This document shows positions 28,837 to 37,704 of a stretch of 64,000 nt of DNA, one piece after another. The stretch comes from Beijerinckiaceae bacterium. Its GTDB lineage: Bacteria > Pseudomonadota > Alphaproteobacteria > Rhizobiales > Beijerinckiaceae. The stretch covers positions 20,645 through 84,644 of the forward strand of contig WSYC01000008.1 of NCBI GenBank assembly GCA_009773635.1, given 5' to 3'. Each line of letters starts with the position of its first letter. Within the stretch, counting starts at the first letter, position 1. The position numbers and the translations under genes were made by a program. Below the pieces are notes generated by a model that ran no database searches, had not been told where the DNA came from, and saw only the letters and a list, made by a program, of their open reading frames with translations.

Positions 28837-29607
28837 ATGGAAACCGCCCCCAAACCGTCGCTCTGGCTCCGCCTTGCCAACCCTGCCGCCTTCAACGCGC
28901 TGGCGAATGTGCTGCTCTGGCCTTTGATTGTCGGCACGATCGCGGCCTTCGGCTATGGGCTCTATGGCGCGTTCATGACCTCGCCGGCGGATTACCAGCA
29001 GGGTGAAACCGTCCGCATCATGTATATCCACGTGCCGGCGGCCTGGCTGTCGCTGTTCGTCTACGCGGGCATGGCTGTCTCGGCGCTGGGCACGCTGGTG
29101 TTCCGCCACCCGATGGCGGATGTCGCGCAGAAGGCCGCCGCCCCTGTTGGCGCGGGTTTCACACTCATCTGCCTCCTCACCGGCTCCTTCTGGGGCAAGC
29201 CGATGTGGGGGACGTGGTGGGAGTGGGACGCGCGGCTGACCTCGGTCCTGATCCTGTTCCTGATCTACCTCGGCATCATCGCGCTCTGGCGGGCGATCGA
29301 CGAGCCGCAGCGTGGGGCGCGGGCGGTCGCGATCATGACGCTTGTCGGTGCGGTCAACCTGCCGATCATCAAATTCTCGGTCGATTGGTGGTACACGCTG
29401 CATCAACCGGCGTCCGTGTTCCGCATGGGCGGGCCGACGATCGACAGGGCGATGCTGACGCCGCTCTTCGTGATGGGGCTCGCCTATCTCCTGCTCTACC
29501 TCGTGCTGCTGATCGTCCGCATGAAAACCGAGCTGATGGTCCGGCGTATCGAGCGGCTCCAGATCGTCGCGGCGGACAAACAGGCGCGTCAGGGAGGCTC
29601 GCGATGA
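28837..29607 (+). CDS. ccmC: Haem-handling protein CcmC
   Basis: A 256-residue inner-membrane protein that presents haem to CcmE. The conserved tryptophan-rich motif WGTWWEWDARLTS is present, flanked by histidines in the periplasmic loops (MYIHVPAAW; DWWYTLHQPAS). Six helices are predictable. The frame opens at 28774, but the ATG at 28837 has AGGAA 5 bp upstream and yields the family N-terminus. A 95-bp gap follows ccmB, the only sizeable gap in the operon. It overlaps ccmD by 4 bp. Confidence 0.96.
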   Translation: METAPKPSLWLRLANPAAFNALANVLLWPLIVGTIAAFGYGLYGAFMTSPADYQQGETVRIMYIHVPAAWLSLFVYAGMAVSALGTLVFRHPMADVAQKAAAPVGAGFTLICLLTGSFWGKPMWGTWWEWDARLTSVLILFLIYLGIIALWRAIDEPQRGARAVAIMTLVGAVNLPIIKFSVDWWYTLHQPASVFRMGGPTIDRAMLTPLFVMGLAYLLLYLVLLIVRMKTELMVRRIERLQIVAADKQARQGGSR

Positions 29608-29774
29608 TCGATCTTGGCCCGCATGCCGACTATATCGTCGCGTCCTACGCCGCCGCCGGGCTGGTGCTCGGCTTGCTGATCGGCGCGAGCGTGCTGGCGA
29701 ACCTGGCTGCCGCGAGGCGGCTGGCGGCGCTTGAGGCGCGGGAAGCCTCCAAGCCGGCGGCGGCAAAACAATGA
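29604..29774 (+). CDS. ccmD: Haem exporter subunit CcmD
   Basis: A 56-residue protein with one membrane helix (HADYIVASYAAAGLVLGLLI) and a charged, alanine-rich cytoplasmic tail, the standard CcmD plan. It stabilises the CcmABC-CcmE complex. The ATG overlaps the ccmC stop (ATGA), has AGGGAGG upstream, and its own stop overlaps ccmG in the same way. Small genes of this kind are easily missed; position between ccmC and ccmG settles the call. Confidence 0.93.
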   Translation: MIDLGPHADYIVASYAAAGLVLGLLIGASVLANLAAARRLAALEAREASKPAAAKQ

Positions 29775-30337
29775 ACGCCCCCGCCCCCCGACGGCGCAGC
29801 CTTGTTGCTTGGCTGCCGCTGGCGCTGTTTGCGGCGCTGGTCGCGGTGTTTCTGGTGCGGCTCTATTCGGGCGATCCGTCGAAGCTGCCCTCGGCGCTGC
29901 TGGGCAAACCGGTGCCGGTGTTCACGCTGCCACCGGTCGAGGGCGCGAGCCAGCCCGGCTTCTCGAATGATGATCTCGCCAAGGGCAAGGTCAGCCTCGT
30001 CAATGTCTTCGCGTCCTGGTGCGCGCCCTGTCATCAGGAGCACCCGTTGCTGATGGCGCTGGCGAAGGATCCGCGGTTCCAGATCCTCGGCATCAACCAG
30101 AAGGACAAGGCCGAGAACGCCCGGCGCTTTCTCGGACGGCTCGGCAATCCCTACACTGCCGTCGGCGCGGATGCCGATGGTCGCATCTCCATCGAATGGG
30201 GGGTTTATGGCGTGCCGGAAACTTTCGTCGTCACCGGCGACGGGCGGATCGCCTACAAGCACGTCGGCCCGCTGACGGAAGAGTCGATCCGTGACAAACT
30301 GATCCCGGAAATCGAGAAGGCACTGGCCGGGAAATAA
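29771..30337 (+). CDS. ccmG: Thiol:disulfide interchange protein CcmG/DsbE
   Basis: A 188-residue membrane-anchored periplasmic thioredoxin that reduces apocytochrome c before haem attachment. An N-terminal anchor helix (LVAWLPLALFAALVAVFLV) precedes a thioredoxin domain with active-site Cys84-Ala-Pro-Cys87 in SWCAPCHQEHP and the cis-proline region YGVPETFVV, both typical of CcmG. It is the last gene of the ccmABCDG operon. The ATGA overlap with ccmD implies coupling. A repeat region starts 11 bp after its stop. Confidence 0.96.
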   Translation: MNAPAPRRRSLVAWLPLALFAALVAVFLVRLYSGDPSKLPSALLGKPVPVFTLPPVEGASQPGFSNDDLAKGKVSLVNVFASWCAPCHQEHPLLMALAKDPRFQILGINQKDKAENARRFLGRLGNPYTAVGADADGRISIEWGVYGVPETFVVTGDGRIAYKHVGPLTEESIRDKLIPEIEKALAGK

Positions 30338-30347
30338 ATCCCGCCTT

Positions 30348-30628
30348 GCCGATTATTCCTTCTTCCCCTCGGGGTCGAAGCCGTGGCGCATCATCATCGG
30401 CAACAGGCTTTCGCGCAAAAGTGGGAACCGGTTTTGCGGCCGAAAGCCGTAAAAAGAATCGCCGGTTATTCCTTCTTCCCCTCGGGGTCGAACCCGTGGC
30501 GCATCATCATCGGCAACAGGCTTTCGCGCAAAAGTGGGAACCGGTTTTGTGGCCGAAAGCCGCAGAAAAGAATCGCCGGTTATTCCTTCTTCCCCTCGGG
30601 GTCGAACCCGTGACGCATCATCATCGGC
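30348..30628. repeat. Tandem repeat (113 + 114 + 54 bp) that duplicates the yciB 3' end with a palindromic element
   Basis: Two full copies (30348-30460 and 30461-30574) and a partial third (30575-30628) lie head to tail. Each full copy contains, on the minus strand, the last 15 codons of yciB including its stop ([15 protein letters not shown]) followed by an intergenic palindromic unit with CGCAAAAGTGGGAACCG and CCGGTTTTGCGG-type arms. The third, partial copy is the real end of yciB. Copies differ at only a few positions, so the duplication looks recent. The block fills the whole 242-bp gap between ccmG and yciB. Confidence 0.9.
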
Positions 30629-31227
30629 GTCTGCGCCAGCGTGAAGAGAATGGTCAGCGGCATGATGCCCCAGACCTTGAACGCGACCCAGAAATCGGTC
30701 GTCTGCGTGCGCCAGATGACCTCGTTGAGGCCGGCAAGCACGAAGAAGAACACGCCCCAGCGGAAGGTGAGCTTCTTCCAGCCTTCGGGATCGAGATGGA
30801 ACACGCTGCCAAGCACGTAGGGCAGCAGCGGCTTGCCGAAAGCGAGCCCGCCAAGCAGCACCGCCCCGAACAGCGAATTGACGATCGTCGGCTTCAGTTT
30901 GATGAAGAGATCATCCTGCAGGATCAGCGTCAGTGAGCCGAAGACCAGCACAACCGCGCCCGTCACCAGCGGCATGATCGGCAGCTTGCGGTGCAGGAAC
31001 CACGCGATGCCGAGCGAGACCAGCATCGCGGCCATGAACACGGCGGTTGCGATCAGGATCGGCGCTTTGGGCGACGACACGAGCTCCTGCCCGAAAATCG
31101 CTCCCACCGCCGGCTTGAACCATTCCGGCCGTGAATTGGCCGCGAAGAAGAGAACCAGTGGCCCCATTTCAAGCGCGAGCTTGGCGAAGGGGTTCTGCTG
31201 CGGCGGGGAGGCGGGTTCGGTGGTCAT
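30580..31227 (-). CDS. yciB: YciB/IspZ family inner-membrane (septation) protein
   Basis: A 215-residue protein with five to six predicted helices. Family motifs include [37 protein letters not shown] and [17 protein letters not shown]. YciB homologues in gammaproteobacteria influence envelope synthesis and septation; in alphaproteobacteria the role is undefined. The frame opens at 31326, but ATG 31227 (MTTEPASPP) with an upstream AGGAAG fits the family. Its last 15 codons and stop are copied twice more just downstream as part of a tandem repeat. Divergent from the FAH-family gene. Confidence 0.93.
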   Translation of the reverse strand: MTTEPASPPQQNPFAKLALEMGPLVLFFAANSRPEWFKPAVGAIFGQELVSSPKAPILIATAVFMAAMLVSLGIAWFLHRKLPIMPLVTGAVVLVFGSLTLILQDDLFIKLKPTIVNSLFGAVLLGGLAFGKPLLPYVLGSVFHLDPEGWKKLTFRWGVFFFVLAGLNEVIWRTQTTDFWVAFKVWGIMPLTILFTLAQTPMMMRHGFDPEGKKE

Positions 31228-31376
31228 GGTCAAAAAGCTTCCTGACAAACAGGTTTGATGGCTGATGCCCTTGCTGTCAGAGACCTTTGCGGAAGGGCCT
31301 CGAAGCGCTAGGACTGTGAAATCCAATTCGCGCGATACCCCGTTCGCGCGTCATCCACAATCCCGGAGTTGATGCC

Positions 31377-32075
31377 ATGGTGCCTGCCGTTCCCGTTCTC
31401 GAGCCCCGCCCGAGCCTTGCCATCGTGGGGTCGGCGGCGCGCTTTCCCGTGCGGCGCGCCTTCTGCATCGGCCGGAATTATGCCGCGCACGCACTCGAAA
31501 TGGGCGGTAACCCCGATCGCGAGCCGCCGTTCTTCTTCATGAAGCTCGCCGAAGCAATCCAGCCGATCGAGAACAGCGCGGAAACCCCGCTCGCCTACCC
31601 CGCGATGACCTCGGACTATCACCACGAGGTGGAGCTGGTGGTCGCGCTTGCTTCGGGCGGCAAGGATATCGCCGAGAAGGATGCGATGAAGCACGTCTAT
31701 GGCTTCGCGGCGGGCCTCGACATGACCCGGCGCGATCTTCAGGGCGAGGCCAAGAAGCTCGGCCGCCCCTGGGAAATCGCGAAATCGGCCGACGCCTCCG
31801 GCCCCGTCGGGCCGATCACGCCGGCTTCGGATGCGTTTTCGCTCAAGGGGAATATCCGCCTGACGGTGGATGGCAAAGTGCGGCAGGATGCCACGATGGC
31901 GGCGATGATCTGGTCCGTGCCCGAGCAGATCGCGATCCTCTCGCGCTATTTCGAGCTGAAGGCCGGCGATCTCATCTTCACCGGCACACCCGAGGGTGTC
32001 GCTGCCGTGACGCGCGGACAGGTGATGACGGTGGATATCGAAGGCGTGACGCCGATCACCGTCAGGCTGGTCTGA
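31377..32075 (+). CDS. Fumarylacetoacetate hydrolase (FAH) family protein
   Basis: A 232-residue enzyme of the FAH superfamily (C-C bond hydrolases and decarboxylases acting on beta-keto acids). The metal-binding carboxylates are in DYHHEVELVVAL (the E-x-E pair), with RNYAAHALEMG before and GFAAGLDMTRRDLQ, FTGTPEGVAAV after. Length suggests the small fumarylpyruvate- or acylpyruvate-hydrolase type rather than the 420-residue tyrosine-pathway enzyme. The exact substrate is not readable. ATG 31377 has GGAG upstream. Its stop is one base from the ftsY stop on the other strand. Confidence 0.9.
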   Translation: MVPAVPVLEPRPSLAIVGSAARFPVRRAFCIGRNYAAHALEMGGNPDREPPFFFMKLAEAIQPIENSAETPLAYPAMTSDYHHEVELVVALASGGKDIAEKDAMKHVYGFAAGLDMTRRDLQGEAKKLGRPWEIAKSADASGPVGPITPASDAFSLKGNIRLTVDGKVRQDATMAAMIWSVPEQIAILSRYFELKAGDLIFTGTPEGVAAVTRGQVMTVDIEGVTPITVRLV

Positions 32076-32076
32076 G

Positions 32077-33156
32077 TTATTTCTCGTCGAGCCCGGCGAT
32101 CGCGCGGGCGAAATCGCGGGCGGCGAAGGGTTCGAGATCATCGACACCTTCGCCGACGCCGATGAAATGCACGGGCAGACCGAATTTGCCGGCGAGTGCG
32201 ACGAGGATGCCGCCGCGCGCCGTGCCGTCGAGCTTGGTCATGATCAGCCCGGTGATCCCGGCGATGGATTTGAAGGCTTCGACCTGCGAAATCGCGTTCT
32301 GGCCGACGGTCGCGTCGAGCACGAGCAGAGCGGCATGGGGCGCTGTTTCGTCCACTTTCTTGATCACACGGACGATTTTGGAGAGTTCCTCCATCAGTCC
32401 CTGCTTGTTCTGGAGCCGCCCGGCGGTATCGATCAGCAGGATATCGGTGCCGGCTTCCCGCGCTTCGGTGAGCGCGTCGAAGGCGAGACCGGCGGCATCG
32501 CCTCCCTGATTGCGCGCCACGAACCCGGCGCCGGTGCGTTCCGCCCAGATCTTGAGCTGCTCGATCGCGGCAGCGCGGAAGGTGTCGCCTGCCGCCAGCG
32601 TCACGGACTTGCCCTCCGCGCGGAATTTCGCGGCGAGCTTGCCGATGGTCGTCGTCTTGCCGGAGCCGTTGACGCCGACCATCAGGATCACGAACGGTTT
32701 CTTGTTGGCATCGATCACCAGCGGCATCGCAACGGGGGCCAGCACCTTCTCGACCTCGGCGGCGAGCGCAGCCTTGATCTCTTCGGGCGCGACGGTCTTG
32801 TCGAAGCGGTCCTTGCCGATGGTCTGGACAATGCGCCCGGCGACTTCGATCCCGAGATCGGCCTGGATCAGCACGTCCTCGAGATCCTGCAACGTCTCCG
32901 CATCGAGCTTTCGCGTCGTGAAGATTGCGGTGATGCCGGAGCCGATCTGCGACGCCGTGCGGCCAAGTCCGCTTGACAGCCGTTTCCACCACGAGAGCTT
33001 CGGGGAGGCTGGGGGAGAGGGTGCGGCACTTTCAGCGGCAGGCGATGCCGGGGTGTCCGTCGTCAGCGCTGCCGGGATGTCCTGAGCGGCAGGCTCCATC
33101 TTGCCGCGTCCGAAAAGGCGGCCGAGGAAACCTCCGGATTTCTTGTCGTCACTCAT
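32077..33156 (-). CDS. ftsY: Signal recognition particle receptor FtsY
   Basis: The membrane-associated SRP GTPase that receives ribosome-SRP complexes. The 359-residue protein has a charged, proline-rich A domain (about residues 1-55), the N domain, and a G domain with GVNGSGKTTTIGKLA, DTFRAAAIEQL, DTAGRLQNK and TKLDGTARGG. It is the third gene of the minus-strand dapF-mtaB-ftsY run, 20 bp after mtaB. Its partner ffh is 6 kb away on the other strand. Confidence 0.97.
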   Translation of the reverse strand: MSDDKKSGGFLGRLFGRGKMEPAAQDIPAALTTDTPASPAAESAAPSPPASPKLSWWKRLSSGLGRTASQIGSGITAIFTTRKLDAETLQDLEDVLIQADLGIEVAGRIVQTIGKDRFDKTVAPEEIKAALAAEVEKVLAPVAMPLVIDANKKPFVILMVGVNGSGKTTTIGKLAAKFRAEGKSVTLAAGDTFRAAAIEQLKIWAERTGAGFVARNQGGDAAGLAFDALTEAREAGTDILLIDTAGRLQNKQGLMEELSKIVRVIKKVDETAPHAALLVLDATVGQNAISQVEAFKSIAGITGLIMTKLDGTARGGILVALAGKFGLPVHFIGVGEGVDDLEPFAARDFARAIAGLDEK

Positions 33157-33176
33157 GGTTCTGGCCTTGCCGCATT

Positions 33177-34508
33177 CTATTCCGCCGCGATCCCGCAGGC
33201 GCCGGTCAGCAGCATACCTGCGAGGCGCGTTCCGTCATGCCCTGTAATTCTGGCGCGCGCCAGTGTTCCCGGCTCGGCAATTTCGGAAAATCGAACGGTG
33301 GTGAAGTCGTCGAGATGGCCGATCTGCCCGCGCTCGGTCAGGATATCGGCCTCCTGCCCCACCCAGCCGTCGAGATGGCGCGCAAGCGCGAGACGCCCGG
33401 CCTCCCGCAGCCGCGCGGCACGCGCCTTGATGACATCGCCAGCCACTTGCGGCATCCGCGCTGCCGGCGTGCCCGCGCGCGGCGAATATGGGAAGACGTG
33501 CAGGAACGTGAGCCCGCAATCGTCAATCAGACGGAGCGAATTTTCGAACATGGCCTCGGTCTCGGTCGGAAAGCCGGTGATGATATCTGCGCCGAACACG
33601 AATTCGGGTCGCGCGGCGCGCAGCTCCGCACAGAAACGGATCGCATCCGCGCGGCTGTGCCGACGCTTCATCCGCTTGAGGGTGAGATCGTCGCCGGCCT
33701 GCAGCGAGAGGTGGAGATGCGGCATCAGCCGCGCTTCTTCCTTCAGGAGGCTGATCAACAGCGCATCAGCCTCGATGGAATCGATCGAGGAAATCCGCAG
33801 CCGCTTGAGATCGGGCACGTGATCGAGGATCGCCTTGACGAGCGTGCCGAGCTTCGGCGCTCCCGGCAGGTCCGCGCCATAGGAGGTAAGGTCGACGCCG
33901 GTGAGCACGACCTCGCGATAGCCGGATGCCACCAGCCGCGCGATCTGGGCTGTCACTTCGCCCATCGGCACCGAGCGGGAATTGCCGCGCCCGAACGGGA
34001 TGATGCAGAAGGTGCAGCGGTGATCGCAGCCGTTCTGCACCTGCACGAAGGCGCGGGCGCGCCCTTCGAGCGTGTCGATCTGGTTCCCTGCGATCATGTG
34101 CCCGGCGGTTTCGCGGGTGCTCATGATGTCGTTGACGAGGACGCGCTCGGTGGCCGCAATGCCGAAATCCGGCGGCATCGTCGGTACGGTTTCGGACCAG
34201 GTTTCCGGCTTCAGCTTGATGTCGTTGCCGATGATCTGGCTGACCTCGCTCATGGCGGCGAAGGTTTCGGGTTCGGTCTGCGCCGCGCAGCCGGTAATGA
34301 TGATGCGGCGATCCGGGCTATCGCGCTTGAGGCGCCGGATGGTTTGCCGCGCCTGCCGTACCGCTTCGGCAGTGACCGCGCAGGTGTTGACAATCACAAG
34401 ATCCGTCTGCCCCGCCTCGCGCGCGGCCTTGCGGATGGCCTCGCTTTCCAGCGTGTTGAGCCGGCAGCCGAGGGTGATCACCTCGACGGAAGGGGCATCC
34501 ATTGTCAT
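33177..34508 (-). CDS. mtaB: tRNA t6A37 methylthiotransferase MtaB
   Basis: A radical SAM methylthiotransferase that converts t6A to ms2t6A at position 37 of tRNAs. The N-terminal UPF0004 domain starts VEVITLGCRLNTLESEAIR, with further cysteines in VIVNTCAVT and IITGCAAQ for the auxiliary cluster. The radical SAM motif is CDHRCTFCIIPFGRGNSRS. A C-terminal TRAM-like segment follows. The TLGCRLN start motif separates MtaB from MiaB. At 443 residues it is full length. Its ATG overlaps the dapF stop (ATGA), so the two are translationally coupled. Confidence 0.95.
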   Translation of the reverse strand: MTMDAPSVEVITLGCRLNTLESEAIRKAAREAGQTDLVIVNTCAVTAEAVRQARQTIRRLKRDSPDRRIIITGCAAQTEPETFAAMSEVSQIIGNDIKLKPETWSETVPTMPPDFGIAATERVLVNDIMSTRETAGHMIAGNQIDTLEGRARAFVQVQNGCDHRCTFCIIPFGRGNSRSVPMGEVTAQIARLVASGYREVVLTGVDLTSYGADLPGAPKLGTLVKAILDHVPDLKRLRISSIDSIEADALLISLLKEEARLMPHLHLSLQAGDDLTLKRMKRRHSRADAIRFCAELRAARPEFVFGADIITGFPTETEAMFENSLRLIDDCGLTFLHVFPYSPRAGTPAARMPQVAGDVIKARAARLREAGRLALARHLDGWVGQEADILTERGQIGHLDDFTTVRFSEIAEPGTLARARITGHDGTRLAGMLLTGACGIAAE

Positions 34509-35428
34509 TCGGCGGCAGCAGGCAATGCGAGGAGTGAAGGATCAATCACTCCCGAGAAACTCGTCGCGACCGGACCGGTCATGATGACATGACCGTTGGT
34601 ATCGCGACCGATCGTGAGCGTGCCGCCGGGCAGGGTGATGCGGATATCGCCGTTCGCGAGCCCGAGGCGCGCCGCCGCGACCGCAACCGCGCAGGCAGCG
34701 GTGCCGCAGGCAAGCGTAATGCCCGCCGCGCGCTCCCAGACGTGAACGCGAAAGGCATTGGGGCCCAGCGGGCTTACCAGCGAGATATTGGCCTTTTCAG
34801 GGAAGATCGGATGCCGCTCCAGCAGCGGTCCGATGCGGGTAAGGTCGAAGCGGTCGGCATCCTCGACGAAGAAGATCGCATGCGGATTGCCCATGCTGAC
34901 GGCCGAGAACCATGCCGGCAACGCCGGGTCGATGGCGGAAACATCGAGCGGAACACGCATCGTATCCGCACCGGCCCCGGCGAGCGGGATTTCGTGCCAA
35001 TCAAGGGATGGCAGGCCCATATCGACCGCGACGAGCCCATCGCTCAACCGGGCATGAAGCAGGCCGGCGCGGGTCTCGATCACGGCATCCAAAGTGCCCT
35101 TTTCATACGCGAGCCATTGGCCAATGCAGCGCGTCGCATTGCCGCAGGCCCCGACTTCCCCGCCATCGGGGTTGTAAATGCGCATGGTCGCGTCCGCCTT
35201 CACGCTGGGTTCGAGCACGATGAGCTGGTCACAGCCGATCCCCAGGCGGCGATCCGCGATCCGCGCCAGCACTGCTGTTGGCAGGGCGAGGGGGTGGCGG
35301 CGTGCATCGATCACGACAAAGTCATTGCCGAGGCCGTGCATCTTGCGGAAGGGGATCACATCATCACCAGCCAGGTCGGAAAGCTGGTCCTGACGCGTTA
35401 TTGCACTTGCCCCGTGAGTGGTTACCAT
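34505..35428 (-). CDS. dapF: Diaminopimelate epimerase
   Basis: Interconverts LL- and meso-diaminopimelate for lysine and peptidoglycan synthesis. Both catalytic cysteines are visible, in EVGACGNATRC and ITLACGTAACA, with FRKMHGLGNDFVVID at the N-terminus and SMGNPHAIFF in the middle. The start is uncertain: ATG 35428 has AGGA 8 bp upstream and gives 307 residues with about 23 extra residues; the GTG at 35359 would begin at IPFRKMHG as in most homologues. First gene of the dapF-mtaB-ftsY operon, divergent from a secreted phytase-like gene. Confidence 0.96.
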   Translation of the reverse strand: MVTTHGASAITRQDQLSDLAGDDVIPFRKMHGLGNDFVVIDARRHPLALPTAVLARIADRRLGIGCDQLIVLEPSVKADATMRIYNPDGGEVGACGNATRCIGQWLAYEKGTLDAVIETRAGLLHARLSDGLVAVDMGLPSLDWHEIPLAGAGADTMRVPLDVSAIDPALPAWFSAVSMGNPHAIFFVEDADRFDLTRIGPLLERHPIFPEKANISLVSPLGPNAFRVHVWERAAGITLACGTAACAVAVAAARLGLANGDIRITLPGGTLTIGRDTNGHVIMTGPVATSFSGVIDPSLLALPAAAE

Positions 35429-35562
35429 GGAATTGTCCTGAACGCATTTGAACAAAGACTTGTCATGGCTTTGGTGTCCATGCAGATAGCGATATAACGG
35501 GTTCTGGCGCCAGACGAAATGTCTCGTGACGCTTTCGGCCCCATGAGATAGGCAATTTGTTG

Positions 35563-36987
35563 ATGCGGCGCCACAATGCGGTTCCGGGTTCCCGATCCAT
35601 GCCTCTCGTCGCTCTGAAGGCGATGATGGTCGGCCTTGCTATGCCGTTTCTGGCCGCGACAGCCGTTCCGCAGGCGAACGACAAGCCAACGCCGGATCCG
35701 CCGCCACCGCCCCCCCCTGTGCTCTCGGCACCCGCGCCGCAGAAGCCTGTGGGGATGCCGGTCCAGATCGCCAACCTGCCGCTGGGCGTTGTCACTTTCC
35801 CGAATGGCAAGGCCATGAACCTTGCTGTGGCCATGGGTTCTGCCGCCTTCCGCCAGCCAGGAGACGCGCAGGGACGGCTCTGGTTGATGACGGATCGCGG
35901 ACCAAACGCCCTGTGTGCGGATGCCAAGCGGCTGATCGGCCTTGAGCCCGAACAGCTCTGTAGCGGCGACAAGGCGGGGCGGATCTACCCGTTGCCCGGC
36001 TTCGTGCCCTCGCTTTATGCCGTCGATATCGGACCGGATATGGTTGCGCGGATCAACGTCTTCGTGCCGCTCAAGGGCAAGTCCGGCAAGCCGATTTCGG
36101 GCCGGCCGACCCCTGGTGCCGGTGGCGCAAAGGGCGAGCAATCCTTTGCGATCGACGGCAAGCCATTGCCCCCCGACCCGTCGGGTATTGACCCCGAAGC
36201 CTTTGTGCGGCTCGGCGACGGCAGCTTCTGGGTCGCCGAGGAGTTCGGTCCCTCGCTATTCGAGGTGAGCCCGGAAGGTACGATCCGCAAGCGGCTGGTG
36301 CCGGCCAATGCCGCCGGTGATTTCAAGGATGCCGATTATGACATCGTGCCCAGCTTGCCACCGATCATGCGGCTCAGGGTGCCCAACCGCGGTTTCGAGG
36401 GCCTCGCGATCTCGCCGGATGAGAAATTTCTCTTTGCGATGATGCAGGCGCCGCTCGCCAACCCGGATCCTGAGGCCGTCCGCCAGTCCCGCAATGTGCG
36501 CATCTGGAAAATCGAGCGCGAAACCGGGCAGATCGTTGGCCAGTTCCTGTACCAGCTCGATGAGCCCCGGGAATTCAAGGCGGATAACGACGGGCGCGAG
36601 CGGACCCGGCAGGAGGTCAGCGCGAGCGAGCTTGTTGCGGTCGGGGACAACAAACTGCTGGTACTGGAAAAGATCGACAAGACGTCGCGGCTGTTTCTGG
36701 TGACGATGGATGAGACCAACCGCGTGCCCGGCGAGTTTGATCTGCCGGAGATGAACCCCAGTCTCGAAGTGCTTGAGGGCGAGGCTCTTGCCTTACGCGG
36801 GCTGGTGCCGCTGCCGAAGACGCTGGTGCTTGATACCGATGCGGTTCCCGGCCTGCCCGCCAAGATCGAAGGTGTTGCCGTGATGGCACCCGACGAGCTT
36901 ATCGTCGTCAACGACAGCGATTTCGGCATCGACGGCGTGCGCACGCAGCTGTTTCGGATTACATTGCCGCAGCCGGTCTTGCGCTAG
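35563..36987 (+). CDS. Secreted esterase-like phytase-family protein
   Basis: A 474-residue exported protein. A signal peptide (about residues 13-38, ending FLAATAVPQA) is followed by a proline-rich linker with a run of eight prolines, then a beta-propeller-like domain with WLMTDRGPNALC, GLAISPDEKFLFAMMQAPL and VNDSDFGIDG. This pattern fits the family described as esterase-like activity of phytase, whose members have calcium-dependent propellers and poorly known substrates. Three tandem starts (TTG TTG ATG) occur; ATG 35563 is used. Followed 33 bp later by another secreted protein gene, probably in one operon. Confidence 0.82.
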   Translation: MRRHNAVPGSRSMPLVALKAMMVGLAMPFLAATAVPQANDKPTPDPPPPPPPVLSAPAPQKPVGMPVQIANLPLGVVTFPNGKAMNLAVAMGSAAFRQPGDAQGRLWLMTDRGPNALCADAKRLIGLEPEQLCSGDKAGRIYPLPGFVPSLYAVDIGPDMVARINVFVPLKGKSGKPISGRPTPGAGGAKGEQSFAIDGKPLPPDPSGIDPEAFVRLGDGSFWVAEEFGPSLFEVSPEGTIRKRLVPANAAGDFKDADYDIVPSLPPIMRLRVPNRGFEGLAISPDEKFLFAMMQAPLANPDPEAVRQSRNVRIWKIERETGQIVGQFLYQLDEPREFKADNDGRERTRQEVSASELVAVGDNKLLVLEKIDKTSRLFLVTMDETNRVPGEFDLPEMNPSLEVLEGEALALRGLVPLPKTLVLDTDAVPGLPAKIEGVAVMAPDELIVVNDSDFGIDGVRTQLFRITLPQPVLR

Positions 36988-37020
36988 GGCGATGCGCCCA
37001 ACGACCTGATGGAGGCACCC

Positions 37021-37704
37021 ATGCTGATGCCCGGAAATTCTCCGACCCTGCGCAAGATGTGCGGAGCGTTGCTGTTTGCAGGGCTTCTGCTGGCCGCGCC
37101 CGTTGCGGCCCAGCAGGCTTCACCACCAGCGCCGCAGGCACCTGCCACGCAAGCTCCCGCTGTCCCCGTGCCTGCACCACCTGCCACTCCCCCTGCCGAG
37201 GTCGCCAAGCCGGTGGAGCCGGTGAAACCCGCCGGAGATGGCGGCGGCGAAATGCGGGATGTTGCCGCGCGCCCGGTCATCCGGCTGAAGGGCCAGAGCA
37301 CCTGGAACGAGGGTTTTGCCTCGCTGAAGAAGGCGCTCGCGCTGCTCGATGCCGAGGCCAGGCGCCTCAACCTGCCGCGTGAAGGCAACCCGATGGCCTA
37401 TTTCGTCGATAGCGACGATATCGGCTTCACCTACGAGGCGATGCTGCCGCTCGGCGCGCCCGCACCTGCCGGCACAGCGTTCGGCAAGGAATTTGATGCC
37501 GCGCTCTCGCCCGGCGGCCGCGCAGTGGTCTTCAGCCACGAAGGCGCTTATGACGAGATCGACACCGCCTACGAGGCGCTGACAGCCTGGCTCGATGACA
37601 AGAACCTCGTCTCTACCGGTAAATTCCTCGAGGAATACGAGCTTGTGCCGGAAAAGAGCGACGAGACCACGCTGAAGCTCAAGATTGTGGTGTTTTTGAA
37701 GTGA
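37021..37704 (+). CDS. Exported protein with a GyrI-like ligand-binding domain
   Basis: A 227-residue protein with a signal peptide (CGALLFAGLLLAAPVAAQ) and a proline/alanine-rich linker (about residues 32-70). The C-terminal 130 residues (AMLPLGAPAPAGTAFG, then HEGAYDEIDTAYEALTAWLD) look like the GyrI/effector-binding fold, which binds small molecules. A periplasmic GyrI-like domain is unusual because the fold is better known in cytoplasmic regulators. ATG 37021 has GGAGG 5 bp upstream and is preferred to the ATG at 37009. The stop overlaps the GNAT start (TGATG). Confidence 0.72.
   Translation: MLMPGNSPTLRKMCGALLFAGLLLAAPVAAQQASPPAPQAPATQAPAVPVPAPPATPPAEVAKPVEPVKPAGDGGGEMRDVAARPVIRLKGQSTWNEGFASLKKALALLDAEARRLNLPREGNPMAYFVDSDDIGFTYEAMLPLGAPAPAGTAFGKEFDAALSPGGRAVVFSHEGAYDEIDTAYEALTAWLDDKNLVSTGKFLEEYELVPEKSDETTLKLKIVVFLK

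Noticed and set aside
30348-30628. Possible CRISPR array or IS end from the repeated units
   Set aside because: Repeats are about 113 bp, adjacent without unique spacers, and consist of a gene end plus a palindromic element; no cas or transposase gene is present.
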